Shown: piece by piece, positions 26,537 to 35,874 of the stretch
How the letters are laid out: each line of letters begins with the position of its first letter
Position numbering within the stretch: position 1 is the first letter of the stretch
DNA from: Acaryochloris sp. IP29b_bin.176
GTDB lineage: Bacteria > Cyanobacteriota > Cyanobacteriia > Thermosynechococcales > Thermosynechococcaceae
Assembly: GCA_028285315.1 (NCBI GenBank)
Contig: JANQPU010000309.1
Location: 1-55,116 of the forward strand
Direction: 5' to 3'
Length of the DNA stretch: 55,116 nucleotides
Notes under the pieces: model-generated
What the model was told of the DNA's origin: nothing
The model's input: the letters and a program-made list of their open reading frames with translations, nothing else
The model's database searches: none
Translations under genes and position numbers: made by a program

Positions 26537-28495
26537 CTAAACCACAAGGGCAGATTCGGCTTCGGCGGATACCTCAGGTTGTGGGGATGTAGCATGCTGA
26601 ATCGTGTTATCTGCTGTTTCGGGGGTATCCGCTGCTTCAGGCAGCTTGAAGACTTTGACCTTACCTAACAAGTCATCAGACAGCTGATTCATGGCATCAG
26701 CTAATTGCTGAGCATTACCAGACTGGCTGGCAATTTGGGTGGAGAGTTGGGCAATGGCCTCCATGGTCATCGCGGTTTGTTCCGATGCCTGCACAATGCC
26801 TGCGCTCGTCTGAGCCACGGTCTCACCCGATTCCACTGCTTGTCCCGTCACATCCTGCACTTTTTGGAACACGGCTTGGGTGTGCCGAACCCCTTGGGTA
26901 AAGTCGTCAACCACCCCGCCGAGCCGCTGCACATCGGCATCTACGTCAGCGACAACTCGGTGAATTTGAGTACTGCGTTGTTCTAGAGATCCCAGCCCAT
27001 CGTTGGTTTGTTGGGCGAGTTGACTCACTTGGTTGGCAATCGATTCGAATTCTTGGGCCACCAGCGCAAATTTCTTAGGATCCGTTTGCTCAGATGCTCT
27101 AGCCGCAACCAATGCTGCATTCAGAGCCAGCATCTGCGTTTGTTCGGCAATATCGCCTTGGTCCTGAACAAATTGATCCGTCAAGCCGACGAATTCCCCT
27201 AGGGTTTTCATCTGCTGCACGATGCGATCGCTATCCTGTTGCAGAACTTCAATTTCCTCGCCCAGAGTGCCAATCTCAACTTGCCCTTGGGCCACCGCTT
27301 CATTGAGGGTCACCAAAGATTGATTGGTTTCTGCTAACTGTTGGGCAGCATTTGTGGCAAAGGAACGGACCTCATTAATTAAGCCCAACACCTGTATCAC
27401 CTCTTGCGATTGCTGATCAGTGTTACGAGCCACAAGCTCCGAAATATCTTTTTGGCGGTTACTGCTTGCTGAAACTTGACGAGATGTTGCCGAAACCTGT
27501 TGCAGAATCCCTCCTAATTCCTCAATTAAGCGATTGAGGGTATCTGCAATCAATCCCGTTGCCCGCTCATTCACCATCGCTTGTGTGGTTAAGTCTCCCT
27601 CTTCCACTGTGGAAACCACGTCCAGCAGTTCGATAATGTCTTCTTGCAACTGGTCATTATCCTTACGGATATCCTCTTCTTGCTGTTTTCGAGACTCGAT
27701 CTCTTCTTGGAGTTGACTATTCAAAACCAAGAGATCAATCTGCGATTGTTTAACCTTTTCCTGGGCTTCTTGGCGTTCACGAATATAGTCACGAACCGCA
27801 GATAACACCAAAATCCAGCCCGCTAATAAGATGGGTAAAGCAATCAAACCCGCCAAGGTAATCGAAGTACTGAGTTGGCTTTGATAGGCTTGCAATTGTT
27901 GGTCAATAAAGGTCTCAATTAGCTTTGTGACTCGCCGATTCCCTTCTGCATATTGGCGTTTAAGGTTGCTATACTCATTTCCTGCTAAGAGTTGCTCTGC
28001 TTCTGCAGCCTTGTTGGCTTTGACCAGTTCAAATGCTTGTGTTTCTAGCTCAATCAAACGTGTATTTGCTGCGTCGGTTTTACTGGCTTCTGCCCGAATA
28101 TCCTCCGAAACATTATCCAGAGTTTGGGCAATAGCTTCATCCAACAACGGTACATATTGCTCGTAACGTTGCAACCACTCCAAATCACCCGTGCTGGCTG
28201 CCATCCGGGCAGACATGGTGAGAACCTCATCAAATTGCGCAATTTCACCCGTGTGCTTTTGCAATTCGAATTGGCGATCAACTATTTTTTCAAGGTTGCG
28301 GGAGTTATTCCAAATATTAATCCCGGAGCCCACCGTTACTAACAGGCTAGCGGCAACTGTTGCCGAAATTGTTGCAACCAAGTTATTCCTGGCTAACCGT
28401 TTGACACGCTCTACTAGAGTAGTTTGTGAAGTGGAGGCAGACGAGAGGGCTTGTTCCGATGAGTTCGGCTGTAGTTGACCAGAGTTCATATGCAA
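26537..28495 (-). CDS. methyl-accepting chemotaxis protein 1 (PixJ/PilJ type)
   Basis: 652 residues with the same plan as receptor 2: membrane helix (about 36-60), periplasmic helical sensor with FDEVLTMSARMAASTGDLEW, membrane helix (about 210-235), coiled coil, HAMP-like GDLTTQAMVNERATGLIADTLNRLI, and a signalling domain. Its tip, QMLALNAALVAARASEQTDPKKFALVAQEF, is nearer to canonical than that of receptor 2. The two probably arose by duplication and could form separate or mixed arrays. It follows the CheW gene by 104 bases. Confidence 0.92.
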   Translation of the reverse strand: MHMNSGQLQPNSSEQALSSASTSQTTLVERVKRLARNNLVATISATVAASLLVTVGSGINIWNNSRNLEKIVDRQFELQKHTGEIAQFDEVLTMSARMAASTGDLEWLQRYEQYVPLLDEAIAQTLDNVSEDIRAEASKTDAANTRLIELETQAFELVKANKAAEAEQLLAGNEYSNLKRQYAEGNRRVTKLIETFIDQQLQAYQSQLSTSITLAGLIALPILLAGWILVLSAVRDYIRERQEAQEKVKQSQIDLLVLNSQLQEEIESRKQQEEDIRKDNDQLQEDIIELLDVVSTVEEGDLTTQAMVNERATGLIADTLNRLIEELGGILQQVSATSRQVSASSNRQKDISELVARNTDQQSQEVIQVLGLINEVRSFATNAAQQLAETNQSLVTLNEAVAQGQVEIGTLGEEIEVLQQDSDRIVQQMKTLGEFVGLTDQFVQDQGDIAEQTQMLALNAALVAARASEQTDPKKFALVAQEFESIANQVSQLAQQTNDGLGSLEQRSTQIHRVVADVDADVQRLGGVVDDFTQGVRHTQAVFQKVQDVTGQAVESGETVAQTSAGIVQASEQTAMTMEAIAQLSTQIASQSGNAQQLADAMNQLSDDLLGKVKVFKLPEAADTPETADNTIQHATSPQPEVSAEAESALVV

Positions 28496-28599
28496 AATCT
28501 GAATACAGTAGGTGAAAGGCTATCCATAAGACATCACAACGGGGCTTATGGGGACTGAGGAAATCCGAAGGAAAAAATCTTGGGCAAAGTAAACGTACC

Positions 28600-29070
28600 C
28601 TACCCTTGAAGGTGCCACAAGTCTGGGGGAAACCAATCAGGTTGGAACAGCACCATCAAGTCTGTATCCTGGGGGTGGAGTGCCTGAGTGGTCAAAAGAG
28701 ATGGCGGAAGTTGCTCTCGACTGGCACTGCCCAGCGCTTTATCGACCACGATCCCCATATTGGCTAACGTTCCTGCTGCGCTGCTGAACTGAAGAATGGT
28801 CACCGTTTCGCGGAGGCTATTCTCTTCCGTTTGCAACACATGATGGGCAGAGGCAAGGGGAACGATTTGACTATTGTGGTGGGTGACTCCGATTAAAGGA
28901 GATTGATAAAAGGGGAGATCTAGAATTCGGGATCTCTGGACCCTAAAGATTTCAGCCACCCAACGGGTTGGAAAAACCAAAACCCATGAACCGACCTGAG
29001 TCAGTATATACCGCTCTTTCCTGGCGGCAGAGGAGTGGACAGTTGGCTCGGTTGTCGCGATGGCCGACAT
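28600..29070 (-). CDS. CheW-like adaptor (PixI/PilI type)
   Basis: 156 residues, a single CheW domain: YILTQVGSWVLVFPTRWVAEIFRVQ, then LPFYQSPLIGVTHHNSQIVPLASAHHVL. It couples the receptors to the CheA-like kinase. The last residues (PPDLWHLQG) do not match anything I recognise. It lies 11 bases after the CheY-like gene, and the order matches pixG-H-I-J-L of other cyanobacteria. Confidence 0.9.
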   Translation of the reverse strand: MSAIATTEPTVHSSAARKERYILTQVGSWVLVFPTRWVAEIFRVQRSRILDLPFYQSPLIGVTHHNSQIVPLASAHHVLQTEENSLRETVTILQFSSAAGTLANMGIVVDKALGSASREQLPPSLLTTQALHPQDTDLMVLFQPDWFPPDLWHLQG

Positions 29071-29081
29071 TCATACCTCCA

Positions 29082-29444
29082 TTACGGACTAACACGCTGC
29101 AAAATTTCTTCGACGGTTTCATTGGTCACAGGCTTAGGGAGATAATCATTGGCTCCAGCCCGTTTGATACCGTAGTTCACTTCCAATGGTGTTTTTTTAC
29201 TGGAACAAAACACCACATATTGATCGGCAGTAGAGGGGTTAAGCCGGAGAGAACGCAGGAATTTGTAGCCATCCTGTCCAGGCATCACCACGTCTAGAAA
29301 CACCAAGTTGTAGTTACCAGACTCAATTTGGGTGAGGGCATTCTCTGTTCCCTCACATTCATCAACTTCATGGCCCAAGGTTTGCAGCATATTCACCAGG
29401 GCCAATCGATCAACTGCACTATCATCAATCACTAGTAAACGCAT
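29082..29444 (-). CDS. CheY-like response regulator (PixH/PilH type)
   Basis: A single receiver domain of 120 residues: MRLLVIDDSAVDRLALV, phospho-acceptor Asp in LVFLDVVMPGQDG, and Lys in NDYLPKP. The ATG at 29444 has GGAG nine bases upstream; an in-frame ATG at 29480 would add 12 residues. With the PatA-type protein it gives the operon two outputs, as in the Pil/Pix systems where one acts on pilus extension and the other on signal removal. Confidence 0.9.
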   Translation of the reverse strand: MRLLVIDDSAVDRLALVNMLQTLGHEVDECEGTENALTQIESGNYNLVFLDVVMPGQDGYKFLRSLRLNPSTADQYVVFCSSKKTPLEVNYGIKRAGANDYLPKPVTNETVEEILQRVSP

Positions 29445-29515
29445 ATTTTCAGACTCCAAAAAACCTTGTTTGACCAACATTGGGCCATATCAATGACCTA
29501 AAACGACAGATTGTG

Positions 29516-30697
29516 TTATGTACTTGCTATCAAGGATGGACCAAAAACCAGAGTTTGTATCAGTTCCTGTAATTGAAGTTGAAACTGATTGATCTCAGAG
29601 GAGGCTAACGGTTTAGTGAGAAATTCGCAGCCACTCCATTGAGCGCGCCATTTATTTGATAATTTTTGCTCACCCGTCAATATCACCAAGGGAATGGCGG
29701 CGAGTTTGGGCTGTTGGCGGATTTGCTTAACCAGCTCAAATCCCGTAATTCCAGGCATATTGATATCGATAAACGCAATGGCAGGTTTTATCTGAGCCAT
29801 CTGCTGCAACGCGGTTTCCGCTTGCTGACAAACCTGCACTTGATAGCCAAGGGCTCTCACCAAACTTTGGAATTGCTTTAATACCAAAGGTGAGTCATCA
29901 ATAATCATCACCGTAGTGGATAATGCCTCCTGTACCGGTTGGAGCTGGACCAAGTCTGCTCGCACCCATTTAGCAAAGAGCCGGGCTACCTCTAGAGGAT
30001 CCTTCGCCAGGCCAATGGCAATTTGATTGAGTGGACGTTGATGTTTGACAATTTTCTCAATCCACTGCTGCTGGGACAGAGGCAAATTTGCGGCATCCAT
30101 AGCTGCAGAATTCAGCACAGGCACCATATTCATTGAGGGAATCATGGGCCTTAACTTTTGCCACAACACTTGACGCTCAAGCGCTTCTTTCAACAACTCA
30201 CTGGGAGACCAACCAGGAACGGAGATCTGGTCTTGCAGGTGTGGATCAGGCGTAAAATGGGCTTCTCCTGCCCCTAACATTAAGAATGAATCGAAGTCAT
30301 TGAGTAGCTTTAAGCGCAATGCTTGTTGGACTTGATCTGGGGTGATTCCCAACGGCAACATCTGCTCAAAGATTGCTTGAGGCATAATTTTTTGCTGTTT
30401 ACTAGCAGCCTGCCAACGCGCGATATGGGGCTTGAAGGTTTCATGCCGGGTTTGCAAGATATATCGTTTCGCAATTTGGAGCAGTTCACGGCTGCTCCAA
30501 GGATGGTATCCAGAGTAGCTAATAGTGCCATCACCGTTACTTCCGAGATAGCCTAAGGTGTTGTCTTGGCGATTTGCTAAACGGGAAAACTGTAGCTTCC
30601 AATGTCCAGCCATACGAAAACAGCTAGGGTCCAACAATTTTTCTGACAGTTCTTGAGACAGAAAAGAAAATTGCTGAGTTTGTTCTAAGGTCTGCAT
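29516..30697 (-). CDS. PatA/PixG-type response regulator, first gene of the operon
   Basis: 393 residues. The N-terminal PatA-type region (about 1-255) includes MIPSMNMVPVLN. The receiver starts VMIIDDSPLV (about 263), with phospho-acceptor Asp311 in FIDINMPG and Lys362 in FLTKPL. The stretch of 30 residues from IPLVILTGEQK to CEFLTKPL (about 335-364) is identical in the second copy at 18199-19371. Homologues PixG and PatA act as signal outputs in phototaxis or pattern control. Transcription of the downstream genes to 21330 probably starts in the 423-base region before this gene. Confidence 0.92.
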   Translation of the reverse strand: MQTLEQTQQFSFLSQELSEKLLDPSCFRMAGHWKLQFSRLANRQDNTLGYLGSNGDGTISYSGYHPWSSRELLQIAKRYILQTRHETFKPHIARWQAASKQQKIMPQAIFEQMLPLGITPDQVQQALRLKLLNDFDSFLMLGAGEAHFTPDPHLQDQISVPGWSPSELLKEALERQVLWQKLRPMIPSMNMVPVLNSAAMDAANLPLSQQQWIEKIVKHQRPLNQIAIGLAKDPLEVARLFAKWVRADLVQLQPVQEALSTTVMIIDDSPLVLKQFQSLVRALGYQVQVCQQAETALQQMAQIKPAIAFIDINMPGITGFELVKQIRQQPKLAAIPLVILTGEQKLSNKWRAQWSGCEFLTKPLASSEINQFQLQLQELIQTLVFGPSLIAST

Positions 30698-31120
30698 TTT
30701 AGTCGTACTGCAACCAGCTCGTTGACAACCAAAAGATTATGAATAGAGTCATACTACAAACTGAAATTTTTATTCAGCTTAGAGAATGTTCTGTTAAGAA
30801 TCTAAGGTCTGAAATTCATCCAACAAATTTAGTATTCCCCAAGCCATCCAACTTTCTGCCAGGGAAAAACCCATCAATTCATAATCAGTTGCCTGGGGAA
30901 TTATGGACGGGCCTTCATTTCTCTGATTCCCCAAAAACAGAAGTAATCTCTTAGAAGTGGGTAGTTTTTGCCTGTTTTTGATGGAAAAATTGTTTTCTCA
31001 CTGGTGTGGCGATCTTCACTACTGAGAGACGAACGATAAAACAACCAAATTCTGGACTAAATCGGCAGTAATATAATGATAAAAGAGAAATAATTGAAAA
31101 TTTGAGCTAATTCGACCAAC
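30698..31120. promoter_or_regulatory. 423-base region between the chemotaxis operon and menD
   Basis: No supported coding region; a plus-strand frame at 30739-30954 looks like chance. As the first gene of the chemotaxis operon reads leftwards from 30697, its promoter should lie here. ATTCCCCA appears twice and its complement TGGGGAAT once (30835-30935), a loose set of copies. No strong terminator for menD was found. Confidence 0.4.
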
Positions 31121-32896
31121 CTAGAGGTCTGCTGTACAGGATTTAAAGGTTGTTTGTCGCCATTGAGTGTCAATCTGACAATTGCAGGTCACTTCAAGGA
31201 TTCGAATTCCCTTCTCTGGTAGGGGATTGAGAGCATCCTGAAGTTCGGCCCAAGCCTCAATCGGTTGCCAATCAACGCTATAGGTTGATGCCAGTTGCTC
31301 AAAATTAATCTGTTGGGGTGTGCGGAAATAATCCGTAAAGGGAGGATCAAAATCGGCGATGGGTAACATTTGAAAAATCCCTCCTCCCTGATTATTTAAG
31401 ACAATGATGGTCAAATGCCCTTGCCAATAGTGGCGTAACAAAAAGCCATTCGTATCGTGCAGTAAGGCGAGGTCTCCCGTTAAGAGCACACTACTAGGTT
31501 GGTGATGGGACATTCCCAATGCCGATGATAAGGTACCATCAATGCCATTCGCTCCCCGATTGAAGTAGGGTTGCACCCGTAACATGCCTGGTTGCCAAAA
31601 ATATTCCACATCTCGAATAGGCATACTATTGGCAATAAAAAGGGGGGTACCGCTGGGCAAAGATTGAGAGAGCAGCCAAGCAACCTTACTTTCGCAGAGT
31701 TCTGTTTGATGGTGCATGATCTGGTTAATTTTGGTCTTCAGAGTTTGCTCTGCCCGTAACCATTTGTGGGTATAGGGTGCTAACGTCGTCCGATCAGGAC
31801 TTATGGGCAACGCTGAACTAGCTCCCTTCCATTGAGAGACCCATCCTTCAATAGATATGCGTAGATGTGTGGATCGGCTATGCAGGGGATCTACATTATG
31901 GTCAGTTGGGTCCAAAATCCAAGTTTGCGGTCGCAGATGGGCCAGCCAGGCCCGAAGCACCTTGCTGGTGGGTAACTCTCCTAGGCAAATCACTTGTTGG
32001 GGCTGTAACTGAGTGGCTAATGGTTGATTTCGCAATAGGAAATCGTAGGTGGAGACCAAGTAAGCATTAAAGTCCGCCCAGTTTCTGATCGGAGAAAGCC
32101 CCTCCCCTAAAACAGGCCAGCCTAACCCTTGAGCAAGGTGAGCTACGGCTAGACAATATTGTTCTGGATTTGAGGGTTGGGCCGGACCAGCGATGATGAT
32201 GCCGCGATCGCAACTTTGCCACGTTTGCCAGTAAGACTCGATGGTTTGCACACTCAGGGTGGGTTGAGCCGGTTGACAGGGTTGGACTGCGCTAAAAAAT
32301 GAGTCTATGTTGAAGCCCTCTGCCAGTATTTCGGTATCTGGATCGGCGACAGGCGCTAATGGATCGCGAAAAGGAACATTTAAATGAACGGGGCCGGGGA
32401 CTGGCCATTGCGATCGCTCCCAGGCATGGACGCCGGATTGCCGTAAATACGACAGCATATCCAGCCCAGAACTGGGTAAAGCTAATTCAACTTGCCACCG
32501 AGGATACTGCCCGTATAATTTCACCTGATCAATGGCTTGGCCAGCATGACAGTTCCGTAACTCTGGCGGTCGATCAGCCGTCAAGATCAATAGAGGAGCA
32601 CGACTGGCTTCGGCTTCAATCACGGCTGGATAGAAATTTGCGCCTGCTGTGCCTGAGGTACAAACCAATGCCACTGGTAAACCCGAACGGCGTGCAATGC
32701 CTAGGGCAAAAAAAGCGGCTGAACGCTCATCCAAAACGGGTATGGTTTCAATCTGAGGATGTTGGGCAAAGGCAACCGCCAATGGGCCAGACCGTGACCC
32801 TGGGCAGATAATGGCTGTGCTTAAGCCTAAGCGATTGAGGGTCTCTACTAGGGCTGAGGACCATAAGGTATTAACGTTCCGAAAGTCCAATGTCAT
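31121..32896 (-). CDS. menD: SEPHCHC synthase MenD
   Basis: 591 residues, thiamine-diphosphate enzyme that joins 2-oxoglutarate and isochorismate in naphthoquinone synthesis, here leading to phylloquinone for photosystem I. Hallmarks: IICPGSRSGPLAVAFAQHP, the catalytic Glu in DERSAAFFALG, LVCTSGTAGANFYPAVIEA, and the ThDP/metal site GDLALLHDTNGFLL with VLNNQGGGIFQMLP. It lies 110 bases after menF on the same strand, so the two may be cotranscribed. The start MTLDFRNVNTLW is typical. Confidence 0.97.
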   Translation of the reverse strand: MTLDFRNVNTLWSSALVETLNRLGLSTAIICPGSRSGPLAVAFAQHPQIETIPVLDERSAAFFALGIARRSGLPVALVCTSGTAGANFYPAVIEAEASRAPLLILTADRPPELRNCHAGQAIDQVKLYGQYPRWQVELALPSSGLDMLSYLRQSGVHAWERSQWPVPGPVHLNVPFRDPLAPVADPDTEILAEGFNIDSFFSAVQPCQPAQPTLSVQTIESYWQTWQSCDRGIIIAGPAQPSNPEQYCLAVAHLAQGLGWPVLGEGLSPIRNWADFNAYLVSTYDFLLRNQPLATQLQPQQVICLGELPTSKVLRAWLAHLRPQTWILDPTDHNVDPLHSRSTHLRISIEGWVSQWKGASSALPISPDRTTLAPYTHKWLRAEQTLKTKINQIMHHQTELCESKVAWLLSQSLPSGTPLFIANSMPIRDVEYFWQPGMLRVQPYFNRGANGIDGTLSSALGMSHHQPSSVLLTGDLALLHDTNGFLLRHYWQGHLTIIVLNNQGGGIFQMLPIADFDPPFTDYFRTPQQINFEQLASTYSVDWQPIEAWAELQDALNPLPEKGIRILEVTCNCQIDTQWRQTTFKSCTADL

Positions 32897-33006
32897 TTTC
32901 CACGCACCCTACAACAATGCAGATTCAGATCTGAAGGACTGTTTTAGACTGAATCTGGACAGAATAAATGGAGCGCATAGTTTAAGATCTACAACTGGCA
33001 CTGTCC

Positions 33007-34422
33007 TTATAACAGGGCCTCTAGCAAGGTGTGGAGTTTGAGCTGAATTTCCGCTAGCTCTCGTTGGGGGTCTGACCCAGCAACAATACCAGCCCCTGCA
33101 TACAGTCGCGCCTGGAATCCATTGATTAGCGCCGAGCGAATACCGACGGTAAATTCACCGTTACCTTGATGATCGATCCAGCCCAGTGGGGCGGCATAGA
33201 GGTGACGTTCAAAGGCTTCATGGCGGTGGATATATTGGGGGGCAATGGTTCGGGGCATACCAGCTACAGCAGGGGTAGGATGCAATGCGGCCAAAATTTC
33301 CAGCAGATGTAAGTGACTGGGCACTTCGGCGGTAATCAGCGTGCGTAAATGTTGAATATTGGGTAATTGCAGGAGATGGGGGAGGGACGCAACTTGAGGC
33401 GTAATGCCTAGGTTCCAGAGACTATCGCAAATAAAGTCCAGGACAACCCGATGTTCATGCCCATCTTTTTTACTCCCTAGGAGCTGGTTGCCGAGGACCT
33501 GATCATCCTGCTGGGAATGGCCCCGAGGAGCAGAACCCGCCAGCGCATCCGTGACGAGATGGTGATCGCGCAGCTCAATCAATCGTTCAGGGCTAGCTCC
33601 AATAAAACTTTGGCCTTGGCCATTGCTCACTGCAAACACATAACATTCTGGATATCGATCGCGAAGGGTCCCCAAAGAATGACAGAGATCCAAGGGCTGA
33701 GGGGTTTTCACATCCAGCGTATGGGCCAACACCAACTTTTGCAGACGATCGGCTCGAATATCAGCCAAGATGTCCGTCACTGCGCCCGTAAAGGCTTCCG
33801 ACTGGGTCAATAACGGATAGGTGAAATGAGAGGAATGCGTGCGGGGTGACGGACAGCGACGAGGCGTTTGCAAGAGCTGCCAGCGTTTCCAAATCTCCCG
33901 CGTTAGCTTTTCTAAAGGGGTGTCTGCATCAACGATGGCATTGGCGACTAATACGGCTTGATCTTGATCGCAGGCCACTTGCCAGCGAGGCAAAAATACT
34001 GAGGCTGCGGGGAAGAAGCGATTCTCCCGATGAGTCTGCTCAAAGAAGGTAAAGCTACAGAAAAAATGTGGGCCAGCAAAAGGGAGATGCAGGGCCCCGG
34101 AGGAAACGGTATCGACAAGCGACGTGCAGATAAAATGCTGAGATTGAGTAAACCGTTGAGCACCATCGACTTGCAGATGCAGGAGGGGCTCTGTGGCTGC
34201 GATCGCAGTCCCTTGCGATTGTTTTTCCCAATAAAAATAAGGATGGTCGGGTTGCTGCAATACGCTGAGGGCGGCTAAGGGGTCTAACGTGGGAAGTTCC
34301 AAAGACAGGCTGACAACCTGGGCATGTTCTTTCTCAAGGGCGATAGTACGGCAGGAAGCGAGAAACTCGTGGAGTGACCTGCGGTCCTGAAATAAATTGG
34401 CAGAAGAGGAAGTGACTGTCAT
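33007..34422 (-). CDS. menF: isochorismate synthase MenF
   Basis: 471 residues, chorismate-binding enzyme that converts chorismate to isochorismate, the first step towards phylloquinone. Family motifs are SFIGASPERLIELRDHHLVTDALAGSAPRG, HRVVLDFICDSL, LHPTPAVAGMPR and LYAGAGIVAGSDPQRELAEI. The N-terminal 200 residues are less conserved, as is usual. It is divergent from menA, sharing a 227-base spacer. It could also be annotated as an EntC-type isochorismate synthase, but the men neighbours decide. Confidence 0.95.
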   Translation of the reverse strand: MTVTSSSANLFQDRRSLHEFLASCRTIALEKEHAQVVSLSLELPTLDPLAALSVLQQPDHPYFYWEKQSQGTAIAATEPLLHLQVDGAQRFTQSQHFICTSLVDTVSSGALHLPFAGPHFFCSFTFFEQTHRENRFFPAASVFLPRWQVACDQDQAVLVANAIVDADTPLEKLTREIWKRWQLLQTPRRCPSPRTHSSHFTYPLLTQSEAFTGAVTDILADIRADRLQKLVLAHTLDVKTPQPLDLCHSLGTLRDRYPECYVFAVSNGQGQSFIGASPERLIELRDHHLVTDALAGSAPRGHSQQDDQVLGNQLLGSKKDGHEHRVVLDFICDSLWNLGITPQVASLPHLLQLPNIQHLRTLITAEVPSHLHLLEILAALHPTPAVAGMPRTIAPQYIHRHEAFERHLYAAPLGWIDHQGNGEFTVGIRSALINGFQARLYAGAGIVAGSDPQRELAEIQLKLHTLLEALL

Positions 34423-34649
34423 GAAATCGAGGATAGCAAGGTGGGTCGCCGGGAGTGCAGGTTACCTCCAATGTAAAGGGAAAAGTCTGGCAGTAGCATC
34501 ACTGCCACTTACTTCCAGGCTTCGTACCTAATATTCCATCTAACCATTGAACGGGGCAACCCGTGTGGTTTACCTGCCCCTTGTTCACAAATGCTTAGAA
34601 AGAGCCAATCCTGTACCCTTAACTTAGTAAAGGCCATTGCAACTGTTCT

Positions 34650-35546
34650 ATGACCACAAAGTCCTTACCTATATCCACGAAAAAGCTCTGGTTCGCCGCC
34701 CTGAAACCCCCGATGTATAGTGTGGCCGTGATACCCATTTGGGTTGGATCTGCGATCGCATGGTCGGAACAACAACAGTTAAATTCCTCCATCTTCTGGA
34801 CATTCCTCAGTGCTGCCATCCTGATTATTGCCTGGCTCAATCTCACGAATGATGTTTTTGATGCCGACACCGGGATTGATGTCAATAAGCCCCACTCCCT
34901 GGTTAACCTCACGGGCAATCAATCGCTAATTTTCTGGTTAGCCAATGGGTTTCTGGGACTAGGGTGCCTCGGGGTGCTCGCGATCGCCTGGTGGCAACAG
35001 GATATGACTGTACTGGCCCTCATCCTGTTGAGTTGCTTCCTGGGCTACACCTATCAAGGCCCTCCGTTCCGCTTGGGATATCAAGGTTTAGGAGAAATTA
35101 TTTGTTTCGTTACCTTTGGGCCCCTAGCCGTCTTCGCTGCCTACTATAGCCAAACCCAAACTTGGTCCACTCAGCCTTTGGCTGCCTCAACTATTATTGG
35201 CCTTACCACCAGCTTGATTCTCTTTTGCTCTCATTTTCATCAAGTAGAAGATGATCTAGCTGCAGGTAAACGGTCGCCCATCGCTCGCTTAGGGACCGCT
35301 CGGGGAGCGCGACTATTGCCTTGGCTTTGCGGGGGTACTTTTGCCCTGATTGTGATATTTGTCCTACTCAACCTACTTGAAGATGGGGCGTTGTTAATTG
35401 GGGTAAGTCTACCCCTCGCCATCCATCTATGTCGCCATGTCTGGCGTTTCCACGATCAGCCAGACAAAGTCAAGAACTGTAAGTTTATTGCCGTGGGCTT
35501 GCATTTTGCCAGCGGTCTACTATTGGGGATTGGCCTCCTGACCTAG
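34650..35546 (+). CDS. menA: 1,4-dihydroxy-2-naphthoate phytyltransferase MenA
   Basis: 298 residues, UbiA-type prenyltransferase with about eight or nine membrane helices, in the thylakoid or plasma membrane. The first Asp-rich motif is NLTNDVFDADTGID (about residues 69-82), and the second segment reads FHQVEDDLAAGKRSPIARLGT. It attaches the phytyl chain to dihydroxynaphthoate in phylloquinone synthesis. The ATG at 34650 starts MTTKSLPISTKKLWFAALKP. It is divergent from menF and menD. The specificity for phytyl is inferred from cyanobacterial origin. Confidence 0.95.
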   Translation: MTTKSLPISTKKLWFAALKPPMYSVAVIPIWVGSAIAWSEQQQLNSSIFWTFLSAAILIIAWLNLTNDVFDADTGIDVNKPHSLVNLTGNQSLIFWLANGFLGLGCLGVLAIAWWQQDMTVLALILLSCFLGYTYQGPPFRLGYQGLGEIICFVTFGPLAVFAAYYSQTQTWSTQPLAASTIIGLTTSLILFCSHFHQVEDDLAAGKRSPIARLGTARGARLLPWLCGGTFALIVIFVLLNLLEDGALLIGVSLPLAIHLCRHVWRFHDQPDKVKNCKFIAVGLHFASGLLLGIGLLT

Positions 35547-35874
35547 TCTTTAAGTATGGCTAATGCTCTTAATCTAATTACCCATAACTACCAAGATGTA
35601 GGGTTTTAGGGTACGGTTATGTCTCACCCCGCTTTAGCAAAAACCGAACCTCGGCATTGCCCAAACTTGTTAGGGTGAAGTTACACCGACTTTTATAATT
35701 TCAAGTGCCTTGCCTCTACCGACCTCAGATGGGCAATGAGTGAGCCTTCAGGCTGACTGTGAGTGCTCAAGCTGTTGCGTCTTTCCCTTTCTAGTCACCA
35801 AGAGGCTGGCTGCCTTGAAGATTCGAGATTTCCTGTTTGTTGTCTTGCCTTGACTGTCCCTAGGAGTAATACTA
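35547..35874. other. 328-base intergenic region between menA and the J-domain gene
   Basis: No coding region, strong hairpin or convincing promoter box recognised. It should hold the promoter of the J-domain gene. A heat-shock (CIRCE-type) repeat was looked for and not seen. Confidence 0.4.

Noticed and set aside
30739-30954. 71-codon frame upstream of the chemotaxis operon
   Set aside because: Low-complexity content and no motif; the region is better explained as a promoter region.
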